DNA of 64,000 nt from Methylophilus methylotrophus DSM 46235 = ATCC 53528 (GTDB lineage Bacteria > Pseudomonadota > Gammaproteobacteria > Burkholderiales > Methylophilaceae), in assembly GCF_000378225.1 (NCBI RefSeq), contig NZ_KB905141.1, forward strand, positions 1,007,326 to 1,071,325, written 5' to 3'. Shown here piece after piece: positions 1 to 9,393 of the stretch. Position numbers and translations under genes: made by a program. How positions within the stretch are numbered: the first letter of the stretch is position 1; each line of letters starts with the position of its first letter. The notes below the pieces were generated by a model. The model saw nothing but the letters and a program-made list of their open reading frames with translations, searched no databases and was not told the origin of the DNA.

Positions 1-499
1 CCTCGAAACCGCCGTACGTGCTATTTGTGAACCGATCTTTGAAAAACCGCTTAAGGATATTTCTTTTGGCCGTACGCTGCTGAGCTTGTTCCAGATGTCA
101 CGCCGCTTTGGTGTCAATATCCAGCCACAGCTCATCATGTTGCAAAAAACCCTGCTCAACATTGAAGGGCTAGGCCGTGAACTTGACCCGAACATTGACC
201 TTTGGCAAAGTGCGAAGCCTTTCCTCAAACGATGGATGAGCGAACAGATCGGCTGGCGCAGCCTGCTCAAGTCTGCCAAACGCGAACTTCCTTATATGCT
301 GGCCCATGCAGCCGAAATGCCGCGCTTGTTTGAACAATATTTGCGCAACCAAACCGAGCTTGGCAAACAACAAAACCGCATTGACGCCCTGCTCGTGTCA
401 CAGCACCGACAGGCGACCTGGCAAAAATGGGCCACCACCGCCATCATCGTGCTGGTATTACTACAATTTGCAAGTTTGTTCCTGCTGTTTAACCACTAA
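1..499 (+). CDS. ubiB: UbiB-type atypical kinase, C-terminal part (cut by window edge)
   Basis: This is the end of UbiB, an ABC1/ADCK-type atypical kinase or ATPase needed for ubiquinone synthesis at the inner membrane. The frame is open from base 2, and the reading [15 protein letters not shown] runs straight into [20 protein letters not shown], a well conserved UbiB stretch near the end of the kinase-like domain. The extreme C-terminus holds a hydrophobic segment ([21 protein letters not shown]), the membrane anchor expected for UbiB. The kinase core lies outside the window. The DUF2147 gene starts 12 bases downstream on the same strand, so the two are probably cotranscribed. Confidence 0.9.
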   Translation, partial: LETAVRAICEPIFEKPLKDISFGRTLLSLFQMSRRFGVNIQPQLIMLQKTLLNIEGLGRELDPNIDLWQSAKPFLKRWMSEQIGWRSLLKSAKRELPYMLAHAAEMPRLFEQYLRNQTELGKQQNRIDALLVSQHRQATWQKWATTAIIVLVLLQFASLFLLFNH

Positions 500-511
500 G
501 GGAGATCAACC

Positions 512-955
512 ATGCGCCACATCAAACCACTGCTGGCAATCGTTTCCTTCTTGCTCTCTTATTCCGTACATGCGGCAGACCTGGTCGGCCTTTGGCAAAC
601 CACGGATGACCGTACCGGCAAACCGCGATCACTGATACGTATGACAGAGAATGCCGGTGAATACAATGCTGTTGTTGAAAAAGGTTTACTCGCGACTGAC
701 ACTGGCGATGCAGTCTGCGACAAGTGTACTGACGAACGTAAAGGCCAGAAAATTGTGGGCATGACGATAGCCAAACACTTGAAATCATCAAGCAAAAGTA
801 ATGTATATGAGGGCGGTGAAATCCTGGACCCTGAAAATGGCAAAACCTACAAATGCAAAATGACCCTGAGCCCCAACGGAAACGAGCTGGAAGTGCGCGG
901 CTTTATCGGCTTTTCATTGCTGGGACGCTCTCAGACCTGGAAGCGGATTGAGTAA
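512..955 (+). CDS. DUF2147 family secreted protein
   Basis: A 147-residue exported protein of the DUF2147 family, whose function is not established. A signal peptide covers about residues 1-21 (hydrophobic core LLAIVSFLLSYSV, cleavage after HA). The mature part opens with the family hallmark DLVGLWQT and ends with GFIGFSLLGRSQTWKRI, also typical. Four cysteines (two in a CDKC pair) may form disulfides in the periplasm. The ATG follows GGGAGATCAACC, a good ribosome site. It lies directly behind ubiB and ahead of a strong terminator, so it closes that transcription unit. The specific role is unknown. Confidence 0.8.
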   Translation: MRHIKPLLAIVSFLLSYSVHAADLVGLWQTTDDRTGKPRSLIRMTENAGEYNAVVEKGLLATDTGDAVCDKCTDERKGQKIVGMTIAKHLKSSSKSNVYEGGEILDPENGKTYKCKMTLSPNGNELEVRGFIGFSLLGRSQTWKRIE

Positions 956-970
956 ATTGTGCATAATTGT

Positions 971-997
971 AAAAAGGCCTGATTTTCAGGCCTTTTT
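971..997. terminator. Bidirectional intrinsic terminator after DUF2147 gene
   Basis: A perfect 12-bp stem (AAAAAGGCCTGA / TCAGGCCTTTTT) with a 3-base loop and T-run, placed 16 bases after the stop codon. Confidence 0.9.
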
Positions 998-1078
998 AGT
1001 CTCCATTCCTGCAAGAAAACCATGCTTAGGCATGGTTTTGTTTTAAAATCGGCCTTTTGCAATCAAAGGAAACTGGCT

Positions 1079-2566
1079 GTGCTGATCTGGTTTGTTGTGG
1101 CGTATTTACTGGTCTCAATAGGCATAGGCCTGATTGCCGCCATAAACGTGCACAACACTAAAGATTATGCCGTCGCAGGCCGCCATTTGCCACTGCCTGT
1201 GGTCATGGCCACGGTTTTTGCCACCTGGTTTGGCGCAGAAGCGGTTTTTGGTGTCTCTGCCACCTTTGTGCGTGAAGGCCTGACCGGGGTGGCGGCTGAC
1301 CCTTTTGGATCCAGTATGTGCCTGATACTGGCCGGCATTTTCTTTTCCAGCCGCCTGTACAAACTCAACATCCTGACCCTGGGCGATTTCTACCGCATGC
1401 GTTATAACCGTTCGGTAGAAGTCCTCACCACCATTGCCATGGTGATCTCCTACATGGGCTGGGTCGCCGCCCAAATCAAGGCACTGGGGCTGATTTTCAA
1501 CCTGATCAGTCATGGGGCTATTTCCGAGCAGACAGGCATGATTGTTGGTACAGCCATTGTGCTGACTTACACGACATTAGGCGGCATGCTGTCCGTAGCG
1601 ATTCTGGACTTTGTACAAATGATCGTGGTCATCGGTGGCTTGTTGTATATCGCGAGTATTGTCTCTGACCAGACAGGCGGTATCGCCCCTGTGATCGAGC
1701 ATGCACGTCATGCTGGCAAACTGCACTTTTTCCCGCAATCCACAAACTGGAGCGTCTGGCTGACCTTTCTCGGTGGTTGGCTGACAATGATGCTGGGTTC
1801 TATCCCGCAACAGGATGTGTTCCAGCGCATCACCTCGGCCAAAACTGCCAGAATTGCCTTGTGGGGCTCTATTTTTGGCGCAAGCATTTATTTCTGTTTT
1901 ACCTTTGTGCCCATGTTTATTGCCTATGCGGCCACCCTGATCGATCCGGCCACCCTGATCGATCCGGCCACTTTTGGCACATTAGTCAACACAGACTCCC
2001 AACGCGTGTTACCAACCCTAGTACTGACACATACGCCATTACTAGCCCAAGCCATCTTTTTTGGTGCGGTACTCTCTGCCATCATGAGCTGCTCGTCAGC
2101 CACTTTACTGGCGCCTTCGGTCACCTTTGCCGAAAACGTGGTGAAAGGGTTTATGCCACAGATGAATGACCATGCCTTCCTGCGCGTCATGCGTCTGTGC
2201 CTGATAGGCTTTGCAGGCATGGTATTGCTGTACGCGCTAAACTCGGAACTGTCTATTTTTGGCATGGTGGAAAGTGCTTACAAAGTCACGCTGGCGGGCG
2301 CATTTATCCCCTTGTTATTTGGCGCATTCTGGAAGCGAGCGACCAGCCAGGGCGCAATGGCGGCCATCATTTTCGGCATTGCCAGCTGGGTGCTGATTGA
2401 AATTCTGGTAGGCGAAGACAGCCTGGTACCCGCACAACTGGCAGGCTTGGTGATCAGTGCAGCAGCCATGGTCATCGGCTCATTGCTGCCACAAAAGATT
2501 GGCGGAACGCCTCATAGCCCTTCCGGTTATTTGCACGAACACGCAGCACGCAGTCATCCACATTAA
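1079..2566 (+). CDS. Sodium:solute symporter (SSS family)
   Basis: A polytopic inner-membrane transporter of the sodium:solute symporter family (SSF), about 495 residues with roughly 13 hydrophobic segments, that would bring a small organic solute in with Na+. The substrate cannot be read from sequence. I chose the GTG start at 1079 because AGGA lies 8 bases upstream and the protein then begins MLIWFVVAYLLVSIGIGL, a normal first membrane helix; an in-frame ATG at 1022 has no such site and would add 19 polar residues. Family hallmarks include FATWFGAEAVFG and the LGGMLSVAILDFVQMIV stretch. An in-frame 18-bp duplication (1930-1965) adds six residues between two helices. Confidence 0.85.
   Translation: MLIWFVVAYLLVSIGIGLIAAINVHNTKDYAVAGRHLPLPVVMATVFATWFGAEAVFGVSATFVREGLTGVAADPFGSSMCLILAGIFFSSRLYKLNILTLGDFYRMRYNRSVEVLTTIAMVISYMGWVAAQIKALGLIFNLISHGAISEQTGMIVGTAIVLTYTTLGGMLSVAILDFVQMIVVIGGLLYIASIVSDQTGGIAPVIEHARHAGKLHFFPQSTNWSVWLTFLGGWLTMMLGSIPQQDVFQRITSAKTARIALWGSIFGASIYFCFTFVPMFIAYAATLIDPATLIDPATFGTLVNTDSQRVLPTLVLTHTPLLAQAIFFGAVLSAIMSCSSATLLAPSVTFAENVVKGFMPQMNDHAFLRVMRLCLIGFAGMVLLYALNSELSIFGMVESAYKVTLAGAFIPLLFGAFWKRATSQGAMAAIIFGIASWVLIEILVGEDSLVPAQLAGLVISAAAMVIGSLLPQKIGGTPHSPSGYLHEHAARSHPH
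1930..1971. repeat. In-frame 18-bp tandem duplication in symporter gene
   Basis: Unit GGCCACCCTGATCGATCC occurs twice without mismatch (1930-1947 and 1948-1965) and a third partial copy (GGCCAC) follows. It encodes TLIDPATLIDPAT in a loop. Confidence 0.95.
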
Positions 2567-2696
2567 ATCAGCCCCCATTCACCTGACAATCAGTGGAATA
2601 CATCTCCAAAATGGCAACTTTTCAAATAAATAAAGTCATTTTATATTGATGATAATGCTTTTCTGGGATCATCTGTTTTGAGAAAATTAAATATTT

Positions 2697-4151
2697 ATGG
2701 TCGTTAACAAGCGTCACTACACCCTACTTCTAAGCGCTATTGTACTCATTGGCTTTGTTGCGACCAGCCTCATCGGTTACTTTGTCGCCAAGGACTCCAT
2801 GACTGAGCGTTTGCAGGAGGAAATGCTACCGCTCACCAGTGATAACATTTACTCCGAAATTCAGCGCGACTTGCTGCAGCCCTTACTGATCTCGTCCCTG
2901 ATGGCTAACGATGTGTTTGTGTTCGACTGGGTCAATGATGGCGAACAAGATGCCCGCAAAATGACCAGCTACCTGGCGCAGATCCAGAAAAAATATAACA
3001 CCATCACCGCTTTTTTTGTGTCAGAAAGCTCTGGCAACTATTATCACCCAAGTGGTGTATTGAAACGCGTTTCCAGCAAAAACCCTGATGATCGCTGGTA
3101 CTTTGACGCGAAGAACTCTGCCGGCCCCTACGTCATCAATATAGATCGGGATACCGCAGACAAGCGTCGGCTCAGCATTTTTGTTAACTACCGCATTGAA
3201 GATAAATCCGGCAAGTTTATTGGCGTGATAGGAGTCGGTTTATCCCTGCAAACGGTTGCTGAACTTATAGAAAATTACCAGAAGCGCTATGGGCGAGAAA
3301 TTTACTTCGTGAACCGTCAGGGCGAAGTCATGCTACAAAGCAGTCACTATCGTTCAGAGTTGCATTTACAGGACAAAGCCGGGCTGGACAAAGCGTTTCT
3401 TAAAGTATTGACCTCTCCCAGTGCTTCATTTTCATTCAAAACCAGCAGTGGTAACACGTTATACCTCAATAGCCGCCTGGTGCCCGAATTTGACTGGTAC
3501 CTGATTGTAGAACAGGTCAATGACCCAAGCTCTGAGCGCATAGAAACTGCCTTCTTTATCAACCTGGCGGTCGCTGTCATCATCAGCATGATCGTGCTGG
3601 CACTGGCGCACTTTGCCGTGCGTGGTTACCACGACAAGCTGGAGATGATGGCGACTCAGGACAAACTGACAGGCGTCGCCAGCCGTCAGGTATTTGAATT
3701 CTATTTCAAGCAAGCGGTCGCGCGCAGCAAACGCCGTGATGAATCGGTATCACTTGTTTTGCTGGATATTGACCTGTTCAAGCAAATCAATGACTCTTAT
3801 GGCCACCAGGCGGGCGACCTGGTATTGACCCGGGTGGCAAATCTGATCAAATCCCACATTCGAGAAGAGGATGTGGTCTGCCGCTGGGGTGGAGAAGAGT
3901 TTTTATTGCTACTTTCTGGCTGCAATATACAACATGCCAGGGACATTACCGAACTCATCCGTTCGGCGGTTGCTAGCATGCAATTTCATTTCAATAACGA
4001 GATTGTGCACATCACGGTCAGTGCTGGCATGGCAGAAATGCACACGGATGAATTGCTGGGCCAGGTGGTAGAGCGGGCAGACCATCATTTGTATGCCGCC
4101 AAACGTGCGGGGCGCAATTGCATCAGGCCAGAGGTGGATGAAGAAGAATAA
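2697..4151 (+). CDS. Membrane diguanylate cyclase, Cache sensor + GGDEF
   Basis: A 484-residue inner-membrane sensor that should make cyclic di-GMP. An N-terminal helix (about 8-28) and a second (about 287-308) bracket a roughly 260-residue periplasmic region that resembles a double Cache ligand-binding domain (FFVSESSGNYYHPSGVLKR, VIGVGLSLQTV). The cytoplasmic GGDEF domain has the active-site motif as GGEEF at 398-402, the substrate region DIDLFKQINDSYGH, and an intact product-inhibition site REED at 389-392, exactly five residues before GGEEF. It is therefore predicted to be active and feedback-inhibited. The start codon has only a weak ribosome site. It converges with mutM, with 5 bases between the stops. 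Confidence 0.9.
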   Translation: MVVNKRHYTLLLSAIVLIGFVATSLIGYFVAKDSMTERLQEEMLPLTSDNIYSEIQRDLLQPLLISSLMANDVFVFDWVNDGEQDARKMTSYLAQIQKKYNTITAFFVSESSGNYYHPSGVLKRVSSKNPDDRWYFDAKNSAGPYVINIDRDTADKRRLSIFVNYRIEDKSGKFIGVIGVGLSLQTVAELIENYQKRYGREIYFVNRQGEVMLQSSHYRSELHLQDKAGLDKAFLKVLTSPSASFSFKTSSGNTLYLNSRLVPEFDWYLIVEQVNDPSSERIETAFFINLAVAVIISMIVLALAHFAVRGYHDKLEMMATQDKLTGVASRQVFEFYFKQAVARSKRRDESVSLVLLDIDLFKQINDSYGHQAGDLVLTRVANLIKSHIREEDVVCRWGGEEFLLLLSGCNIQHARDITELIRSAVASMQFHFNNEIVHITVSAGMAEMHTDELLGQVVERADHHLYAAKRAGRNCIRPEVDEEE

Positions 4152-4156
4152 GCCTT

Positions 4157-5017
4157 TTACTTGTTAGCGGCACGTCCTGCAGCACGTGTGTCACGTGGCT
4201 GGCAAACCTGGCAATAGAAGGTTGAACGCTGTCCTAGCCGTATGGTGAAAATGGCTTGCTGGCAAACACGGCAAGGCTCCCCGGTGCGGCCATAGACGAA
4301 ATAAGTCTGCTGGAAATAGCCAGGATTACCATCCGCCCCAAAAAAGTCCCGCAGGCTGCTGCCACCGGCCTCCAATGCTGCATTCAGCGTGGCCTTGATC
4401 TCCTGCACCAGCAACTCACATTGTGCCAGGCTTAATGACTTGGCAGGTGTTTCTGGATGAATACCTGCACGAAACAGAGACTCGCTGGCATAAATATTCC
4501 CCACACCCACCACCAGGTGCGCATCCATGATGTTAATTTTGATCGCTGCATTGCGGGTACGCAATTGCCGGTACAAATAATCCGCGTTGAAGGCAGGCTC
4601 TAATGGCTCTGGCCCGAGGCGATTGAGCAAGACATGCTGCATGGGGTCCTGGTCCAGCCACAACACTGCACCAAAACGCCTTGGGTCACGCAATCGGATC
4701 ACGCGACCATCAACAAAGCGGATATCAAAATGGTCATGTTTTTCAGCGGGGAAATCGCGCTCCAGCAGGCACAAACGGCCAGACATCCCTAGATGCAACA
4801 GCAATACACCTTCCACGTCAGTGGACCCTATTTCTGCAAGAATATATTTGGCACGGCGCCTAAGCTTGAGTACCCTGCGGCCTTGTAAATGCTGGGGCAA
4901 ATCGGCCGGAATGGGCCAGCGCAAGCCATGATGGCGAATGGTAGCCTGCTCAATCAGGGCACCTTCAACAGGTAACAACCCTCGGCGCGTAACCTCAACC
5001 TCAGGCAATTCAGGCAT
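4157..5017 (-). CDS. mutM: Formamidopyrimidine-DNA glycosylase (Fpg/MutM)
   Basis: Bifunctional base-excision repair enzyme that removes oxidised purines such as 8-oxoguanine and cuts the abasic site. At 286 residues it is slightly longer than usual (about 270). The N-terminus MPELPEVEVTRRGL supplies the catalytic Pro (after Met removal) and Glu. The helix-two-turn-helix and the conserved GVGNIYASE motif follow, and a C-terminal zinc finger is visible as CRVC...FYCQVC. An extra 15-residue tail follows the finger. It sits 5 bases after a DUF4340 gene on the same strand, so it is probably transcribed from the ABC-exporter operon upstream. Confidence 0.97.
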   Translation of the reverse strand: MPELPEVEVTRRGLLPVEGALIEQATIRHHGLRWPIPADLPQHLQGRRVLKLRRRAKYILAEIGSTDVEGVLLLHLGMSGRLCLLERDFPAEKHDHFDIRFVDGRVIRLRDPRRFGAVLWLDQDPMQHVLLNRLGPEPLEPAFNADYLYRQLRTRNAAIKINIMDAHLVVGVGNIYASESLFRAGIHPETPAKSLSLAQCELLVQEIKATLNAALEAGGSSLRDFFGADGNPGYFQQTYFVYGRTGEPCRVCQQAIFTIRLGQRSTFYCQVCQPRDTRAAGRAANK

Positions 5018-5022
5018 GGCAA

Positions 5023-5931
5023 TTATTTGCTGTCTGGAGTCTGGATATTGACCGGTGGATTGACCATGGTAAAGCCGGTGTCATTGCTGAAGTGATAAAT
5101 AATACCTTCATCCGGGCGTGCCAACAGGTACTCCGGTGACTCCTGCAATTTATCAAAATGTACTTTTTTACCATTGCGCAACAATACTTCAAAGGAAGGA
5201 TAGGACTGCTTGCGATCCGGTGTGTAAAACTCTACTGAAACCGCTTGTGCCTGTACCCAGCTGAAATCACTCCACTCGTTCATATCGTTCTGGGTAGGTT
5301 TTGCTTTGGGGTCATTTGCAGACCACTTTCCTTCATTGGATAACTCTACCTTGAGGGCATTTTCTTCCCATTGCTCGAGGTGAGCCAGGTCAAAACCAGC
5401 CAGTTGCTTGCGCTCTGTCGGGGACAATGGGGTTTTATCCACCATTTCAATGGGCTGTGTAGAAGCAGCCTCTCCATATTGGCCAGGCAATAAATACACC
5501 TGTCCGGCAAAACCCACATATTGCTCTTCAGTGACGGGATTGAACGTACCAAACGTAAATACCTGGTCGCCTTTTGCACCTGACAAGGTGAGTTTTAGCA
5601 CAGGCTGGTCCAGTCCATATTTTGCCGCATCCTGCAATGGCAGCCTGGTCGCAGTCGTGGCAGCAATAATAGAGATGATACGTTGTACTGAAGGCTGGTC
5701 TGCACGTGCGGCATATGGTTTCCGCATCATCCAGTACCCATCCTGTTTCTCAAACACCGTTGGTGCTTTGGCGGGAAACTCGGCTTTCACCGCCTCAAAA
5801 TCCGCCATCTTCAGGCTGGATACCTCAAACCTGGCTGATGCTGCCTGCTCTTGTGGTTTTAAGTGCAAAAACGCAGCAATGCCAACCACAATGACCAGCA
5901 ACAATAGATTCAGAATCCATCTTTTTTTCAT
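5023..5931 (-). CDS. DUF4340 membrane-anchored protein of Gld-type ABC system
   Basis: A DUF4340 protein of about 302 residues: one N-terminal transmembrane helix (ILNLLLLVIVVGIAAFL) and a large, probably periplasmic, mixed domain. DUF4340 proteins are usually encoded next to GldG-like ABC components, as here. The ATG at 5931 is preferred over the longer frame because GGAG precedes it by 7 bases and the helix then starts right after MKKRW. It follows the GldG-like gene with 26 bases between them and precedes mutM by 5 bases. Its exact part in the exporter is unknown. Confidence 0.8.
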   Translation of the reverse strand: MKKRWILNLLLLVIVVGIAAFLHLKPQEQAASARFEVSSLKMADFEAVKAEFPAKAPTVFEKQDGYWMMRKPYAARADQPSVQRIISIIAATTATRLPLQDAAKYGLDQPVLKLTLSGAKGDQVFTFGTFNPVTEEQYVGFAGQVYLLPGQYGEAASTQPIEMVDKTPLSPTERKQLAGFDLAHLEQWEENALKVELSNEGKWSANDPKAKPTQNDMNEWSDFSWVQAQAVSVEFYTPDRKQSYPSFEVLLRNGKKVHFDKLQESPEYLLARPDEGIIYHFSNDTGFTMVNPPVNIQTPDSK

Positions 5932-5956
5932 AATACGACTCCGGCCAGCCTGGCAG

Positions 5957-7351
5957 TTAAGCCTTGCGGCGCTTCCACCACAGCAACAGGCCAGCCACAA
6001 ACAAACCTAAAGGGATAAAGTATTGAAACGCATGGAATACACTCCAGGCCACCAGTCGACCCTGATCTGTCGCCGGAATCGTCACATTGATATCCTTGAG
6101 TGGCATTGGCTGTATCGTGATCAGGCGGTCATCTCCCGCCAGCCAGTTAATGATATTGATCCCCAGATCAAGATTGCCGCCATTGGTAATAAAGGTATTC
6201 GCCAGAAAATTGGCATTGCCTATCACCACCACACGCTGGCCTTTTTTGCCATAAGTTCGCTCCAGCGCAACACCAATATTAATCGGTCCCGCTTTATCCT
6301 TGCCCTGGTCAAAACGCACCTTGAGGTTTTGCGCGCCAGCAGGAATCTTGTCTGATTCAAGCCAACCATTAGGCGCCACATCAATCAGCCGGCCGACTTT
6401 CCAGCCCAGGTCGTCAGACGCCTGGCCATCCACCTGATGCGCCTCAGGGAACACGGTACGCAGCATGAAATTACGCGTGATCGGGTGATCGCCATACAGA
6501 CTGGCAAACGCCATTTTCGGATCCGCGCCATATTGCTCGGCCGCACGATCCACCACAATCCCTGGTGACACTTTAATGCCCAGGTAGTCGGCCACTTCCT
6601 GCAAGCCATGCAAATTATCATCATCCAGCAGCCACAACACATTGCCACCGCCCTCGATATAAGCCTTGATTTTCTTAGCTTCTACGTCGGTGATATCCAC
6701 CTGCGGTGCGGCAATTACCAGCATCGCACCATTGGCAGGCACCGCCTGGGCAATGGTGAGATCCGGGTTGGCAAACTTGAAACCCTTGCTTTCCAGCTGT
6801 TTGCCAAACTCGCCCAGGTCATGGTTTTTAAGGCCTTGCAGTAAACGTTCACCGTGGCCATCCAGATACATGACCGGCTGGTTGTTAGTGCGTGACAAAC
6901 GCACCAGCAGATTGGTCATTTCCTGCTCTGCAAACGGTGGCGTAATGTGTTCGGAACGCTTGTTGTATTCGACAATCGTCTCGCCATCGACTTTCACACC
7001 AGCCTCTTGCGCCAGTTTTGGCTCTTCAGAGGGATTAATGAACTTGATAAATACATTTTTCTTTTCGCGCTGGTAGCGGGCAACAAAATCCAGCATGCCC
7101 TTGCGGAAAGTATCGCCGTTATTGGCATCATCATTGGTGGCATAGACGGTAATGTTGATATCACCGTCCATCTGCTTGAGCACATTGACACTGCCCTGGG
7201 TCAGGATGTTGCGATTCGCCTGGGTAATATCCTTGGCCCAGCGATACTGGCTGGATAAATAACCCAGCATCACCACCAGCGCCAGAAACACCAGCACGAA
7301 CATCCAGTTTTGTGCGAGCAGTTGCCATCTAAACTTACGGTTAATTTTCAT
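5957..7351 (-). CDS. GldG-like ABC transport auxiliary protein
   Basis: A 464-residue protein of the family described as ABC-type uncharacterised transport, auxiliary component (GldG-like). A transmembrane helix near residues 15-33 (WMFVLVFLALVVMLGYL) and another at the C-terminus (FIPLGLFVAGLLLWW, before KRRKA) anchor a long periplasmic domain containing VMYLDGHGE and NVLWLLDDDN, typical of this family. It forms one operon with the ATPase and permease upstream and the DUF4340 gene downstream. Despite the Gld name, homologues are common in non-gliding proteobacteria, and the substrate is unknown. No gliding genes are nearby. Confidence 0.82.
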   Translation of the reverse strand: MKINRKFRWQLLAQNWMFVLVFLALVVMLGYLSSQYRWAKDITQANRNILTQGSVNVLKQMDGDINITVYATNDDANNGDTFRKGMLDFVARYQREKKNVFIKFINPSEEPKLAQEAGVKVDGETIVEYNKRSEHITPPFAEQEMTNLLVRLSRTNNQPVMYLDGHGERLLQGLKNHDLGEFGKQLESKGFKFANPDLTIAQAVPANGAMLVIAAPQVDITDVEAKKIKAYIEGGGNVLWLLDDDNLHGLQEVADYLGIKVSPGIVVDRAAEQYGADPKMAFASLYGDHPITRNFMLRTVFPEAHQVDGQASDDLGWKVGRLIDVAPNGWLESDKIPAGAQNLKVRFDQGKDKAGPINIGVALERTYGKKGQRVVVIGNANFLANTFITNGGNLDLGINIINWLAGDDRLITIQPMPLKDINVTIPATDQGRLVAWSVFHAFQYFIPLGLFVAGLLLWWKRRKA

Positions 7352-7381
7352 AATGCTTTCAAACTCGACAACAATGCGGGG

Positions 7382-8125
7382 TTAGCCGCGTAAACGATCT
7401 GCATCCAGACGACGTATCGTCAGGGTAATAAAAGTGAGGATAAACAGGCCAAAATAAGCCAGGTCAGCCGTATCAATCAGGCCACCGGCAAAAGACTGGA
7501 AATGGCGCATCAGGGAAAACTTGAGCATGGTACTGGTGGGGTCACCGGCAAAAAAGCGGTCGAGGATCATCAACACAAACAGGGCAATGAAACTCAGGAT
7601 ACCGGCGATGATGGGCTGCGCGGTTAAGCTAGAAAAATAGAGACCAAGTGCCGCAAAACTGGAGACCAGTAACAGCAAGCCCAGAGAGTTGGCAAAAATG
7701 TAGCCAAAATCAATATCTGCCCATATATTCAAGGTGGATAACATGGCCGCAATATAGACGACCAGGAAACTCAAGAATACAACCAAACCTAAAAATTTGC
7801 CGACAACAATTTCAGTAATTGAGAGCGGTGCACTAAACAAAAAGGGCATGGTCTGGCTACGGCGCTCTTCCGAAATCAGGCGCATGGATAACAATGGCAC
7901 CGCAAAGAGCATAATAAACGAGGCCAGTCCATATACGGTTTGCCCCACAAACTGGGTCACACCTATACGCTCAGCCGGGCGGATGGAGCCGGACATGACT
8001 TCAAAGTAATTGTTTACGCCATTCAGGTAATACGTGCCAAACGAGAAGGTCAACAGCGCCAGAATAATCCACCCCATAGGCGAGGCAAACATACTCTTGA
8101 GTTCTTTTCTTGCAATATTCAACAT
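7382..8125 (-). CDS. ABC-2 type permease (GldF/NosY-like)
   Basis: The membrane subunit of the ABC system, about 247 residues with six hydrophobic segments, of the ABC-2 permease family. The N-terminus MLNIARKELKSMFASPMGWIILA is the usual cytosolic amphipathic stretch plus first helix of this family. I place the start at 8125 because it leaves a 19-base gap to the ATPase gene, whereas the longer frame (to 8161) would run into that gene and add 12 non-conserved residues. It should pair with the ATPase encoded just upstream. Confidence 0.85.
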   Translation of the reverse strand: MLNIARKELKSMFASPMGWIILALLTFSFGTYYLNGVNNYFEVMSGSIRPAERIGVTQFVGQTVYGLASFIMLFAVPLLSMRLISEERRSQTMPFLFSAPLSITEIVVGKFLGLVVFLSFLVVYIAAMLSTLNIWADIDFGYIFANSLGLLLLVSSFAALGLYFSSLTAQPIIAGILSFIALFVLMILDRFFAGDPTSTMLKFSLMRHFQSFAGGLIDTADLAYFGLFILTFITLTIRRLDADRLRG

Positions 8126-8144
8126 ACTTGATCTTTCTATCCGC

Positions 8145-9098
8145 TTAAGCAGCCTTGGCAAGGTCTGCCGCAGTCTCAGGCTCCTGATAAGTCAACTGTA
8201 CAAACACATCTTCCAGGCTGGTCTGGTCAGGCGCAATATGATACAAGCCCCAGCCATTTTGCACAGCCGCCTGCACAATCGCTTCATGCGGTTGCGTCCC
8301 CTCCTGGAAACGGATGCGCCACATGCCATCCGCAGGTTCGACTTCAGCCACGCCGGTAATCGCGGCCAATTGTGCTGCCTCTGGCGGATGACGAAAACCA
8401 ACCAGCAGTTTGTTCCCTACCCGTTGCTGCTTGAGCACGTCGATCCCGCCATTAAACACCAGCTTGCCTTTATCGATAATCTGCACATGGTCACAGACCA
8501 TTTCCACTTCCGGCAAAATGTGGGTAGAGACTATCACGCTGTGCGCCTGACCGATCTCCTTGATCAGCGCGCGGATATCGCGAATCTGGATTGGGTCCAG
8601 ACCCACGGTAGGTTCATCGAGGATCACCACCATAGGATTGTGAATGATCGCCTGGGCGATGCCCACACGCTGCTGGTAACCGTTGGACAGGTTTTCAATC
8701 AGGCGCTTGCTCATATGGGTCAGGCCACAACGCTCTTTGGCATGCTCTACGGCTTTTTTGAGGTGTTTGCCAGAAACGTTGTGCAACCTGGCCGCAATGG
8801 TCAGGTATTCATCAACCGTGAACTCCTTATATAAAGGTCTCATTTCCGGCAAGTAGCCGATCAAAGCTTTGGCTTCCTTGGGGTTTTCAATCATATCAAT
8901 GCCACAAATTCTGACACTACCGGCACTGGGGGCCAGGTTTCCTGTCAGCATTTTCATTGTCGTTGACTTACCAGCCCCGTTCGGGCCGAGAAAACCCAGC
9001 ACCTGCCCTTGCTGCAAACTAAACGTTACATCACTGACTGCGGCCCGGCCGCCATACATACGCGTCAATTCGATTGCTTCTACTGTTAAATTTGCCAT
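8145..9098 (-). CDS. ABC transporter ATP-binding protein
   Basis: The ATPase of the exporter, about 317 residues. Walker A GPNGAGKST is at 38-46, the signature is LSNGYQQRVGIAQ, Walker B is VVILDEPTVGLDP, and the switch histidine lies in VSTHIL. The C-terminal extension (after about 220) carries a domain found in ABC-2 exporter ATPases. First gene of a leftward operon: ATPase, permease, GldG-like, DUF4340, mutM. The ATG at 9098 starts MANLTVEAIEL; a GTG five codons earlier is possible but less likely. Confidence 0.92.
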   Translation of the reverse strand: MANLTVEAIELTRMYGGRAAVSDVTFSLQQGQVLGFLGPNGAGKSTTMKMLTGNLAPSAGSVRICGIDMIENPKEAKALIGYLPEMRPLYKEFTVDEYLTIAARLHNVSGKHLKKAVEHAKERCGLTHMSKRLIENLSNGYQQRVGIAQAIIHNPMVVILDEPTVGLDPIQIRDIRALIKEIGQAHSVIVSTHILPEVEMVCDHVQIIDKGKLVFNGGIDVLKQQRVGNKLLVGFRHPPEAAQLAAITGVAEVEPADGMWRIRFQEGTQPHEAIVQAAVQNGWGLYHIAPDQTSLEDVFVQLTYQEPETAADLAKAA

Positions 9099-9393
9099 GA
9101 TTCTTTCACACACCTACTCACTAAAGATGACTGTTTACCACTGGCAAAGCAAGCGCTAACCAGCAAATCCCTAGACAAAGATTTCATCAAAAAGTTATAG
9201 TGCTAAAACATTCTTGCTTCATGACGTTTTAGCGCGTGCCAAACCGCCAATTACAATTCAGTTACAAATCGCACATTATGGATGAACTTGCAGCAACTGT
9301 CACGGACTAAACAAAAATTCAGTATTGCATATCAACCCTCACACCACAGTCATGACACTGTTCATCAACAGACCAATTAAACAGGAATCCCGT
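9099..9393. other. Divergent intergenic region, ABC operon / TPR gene
   Basis: 295 bases without a convincing gene. It must hold the promoters of the leftward ABC operon and the rightward TPR-lolB unit. I see no clear operator, repeat or RNA. Confidence 0.6.

Noticed and set aside
5408-6010. 200-codon rightward open frame
   Set aside because: Antisense to the DUF4340 gene and the end of the GldG-like gene; no domain, no ribosome site.
8034-8834. 266-codon rightward open frame
   Set aside because: Antisense to the ABC ATPase and permease start; translation lacks any motif.
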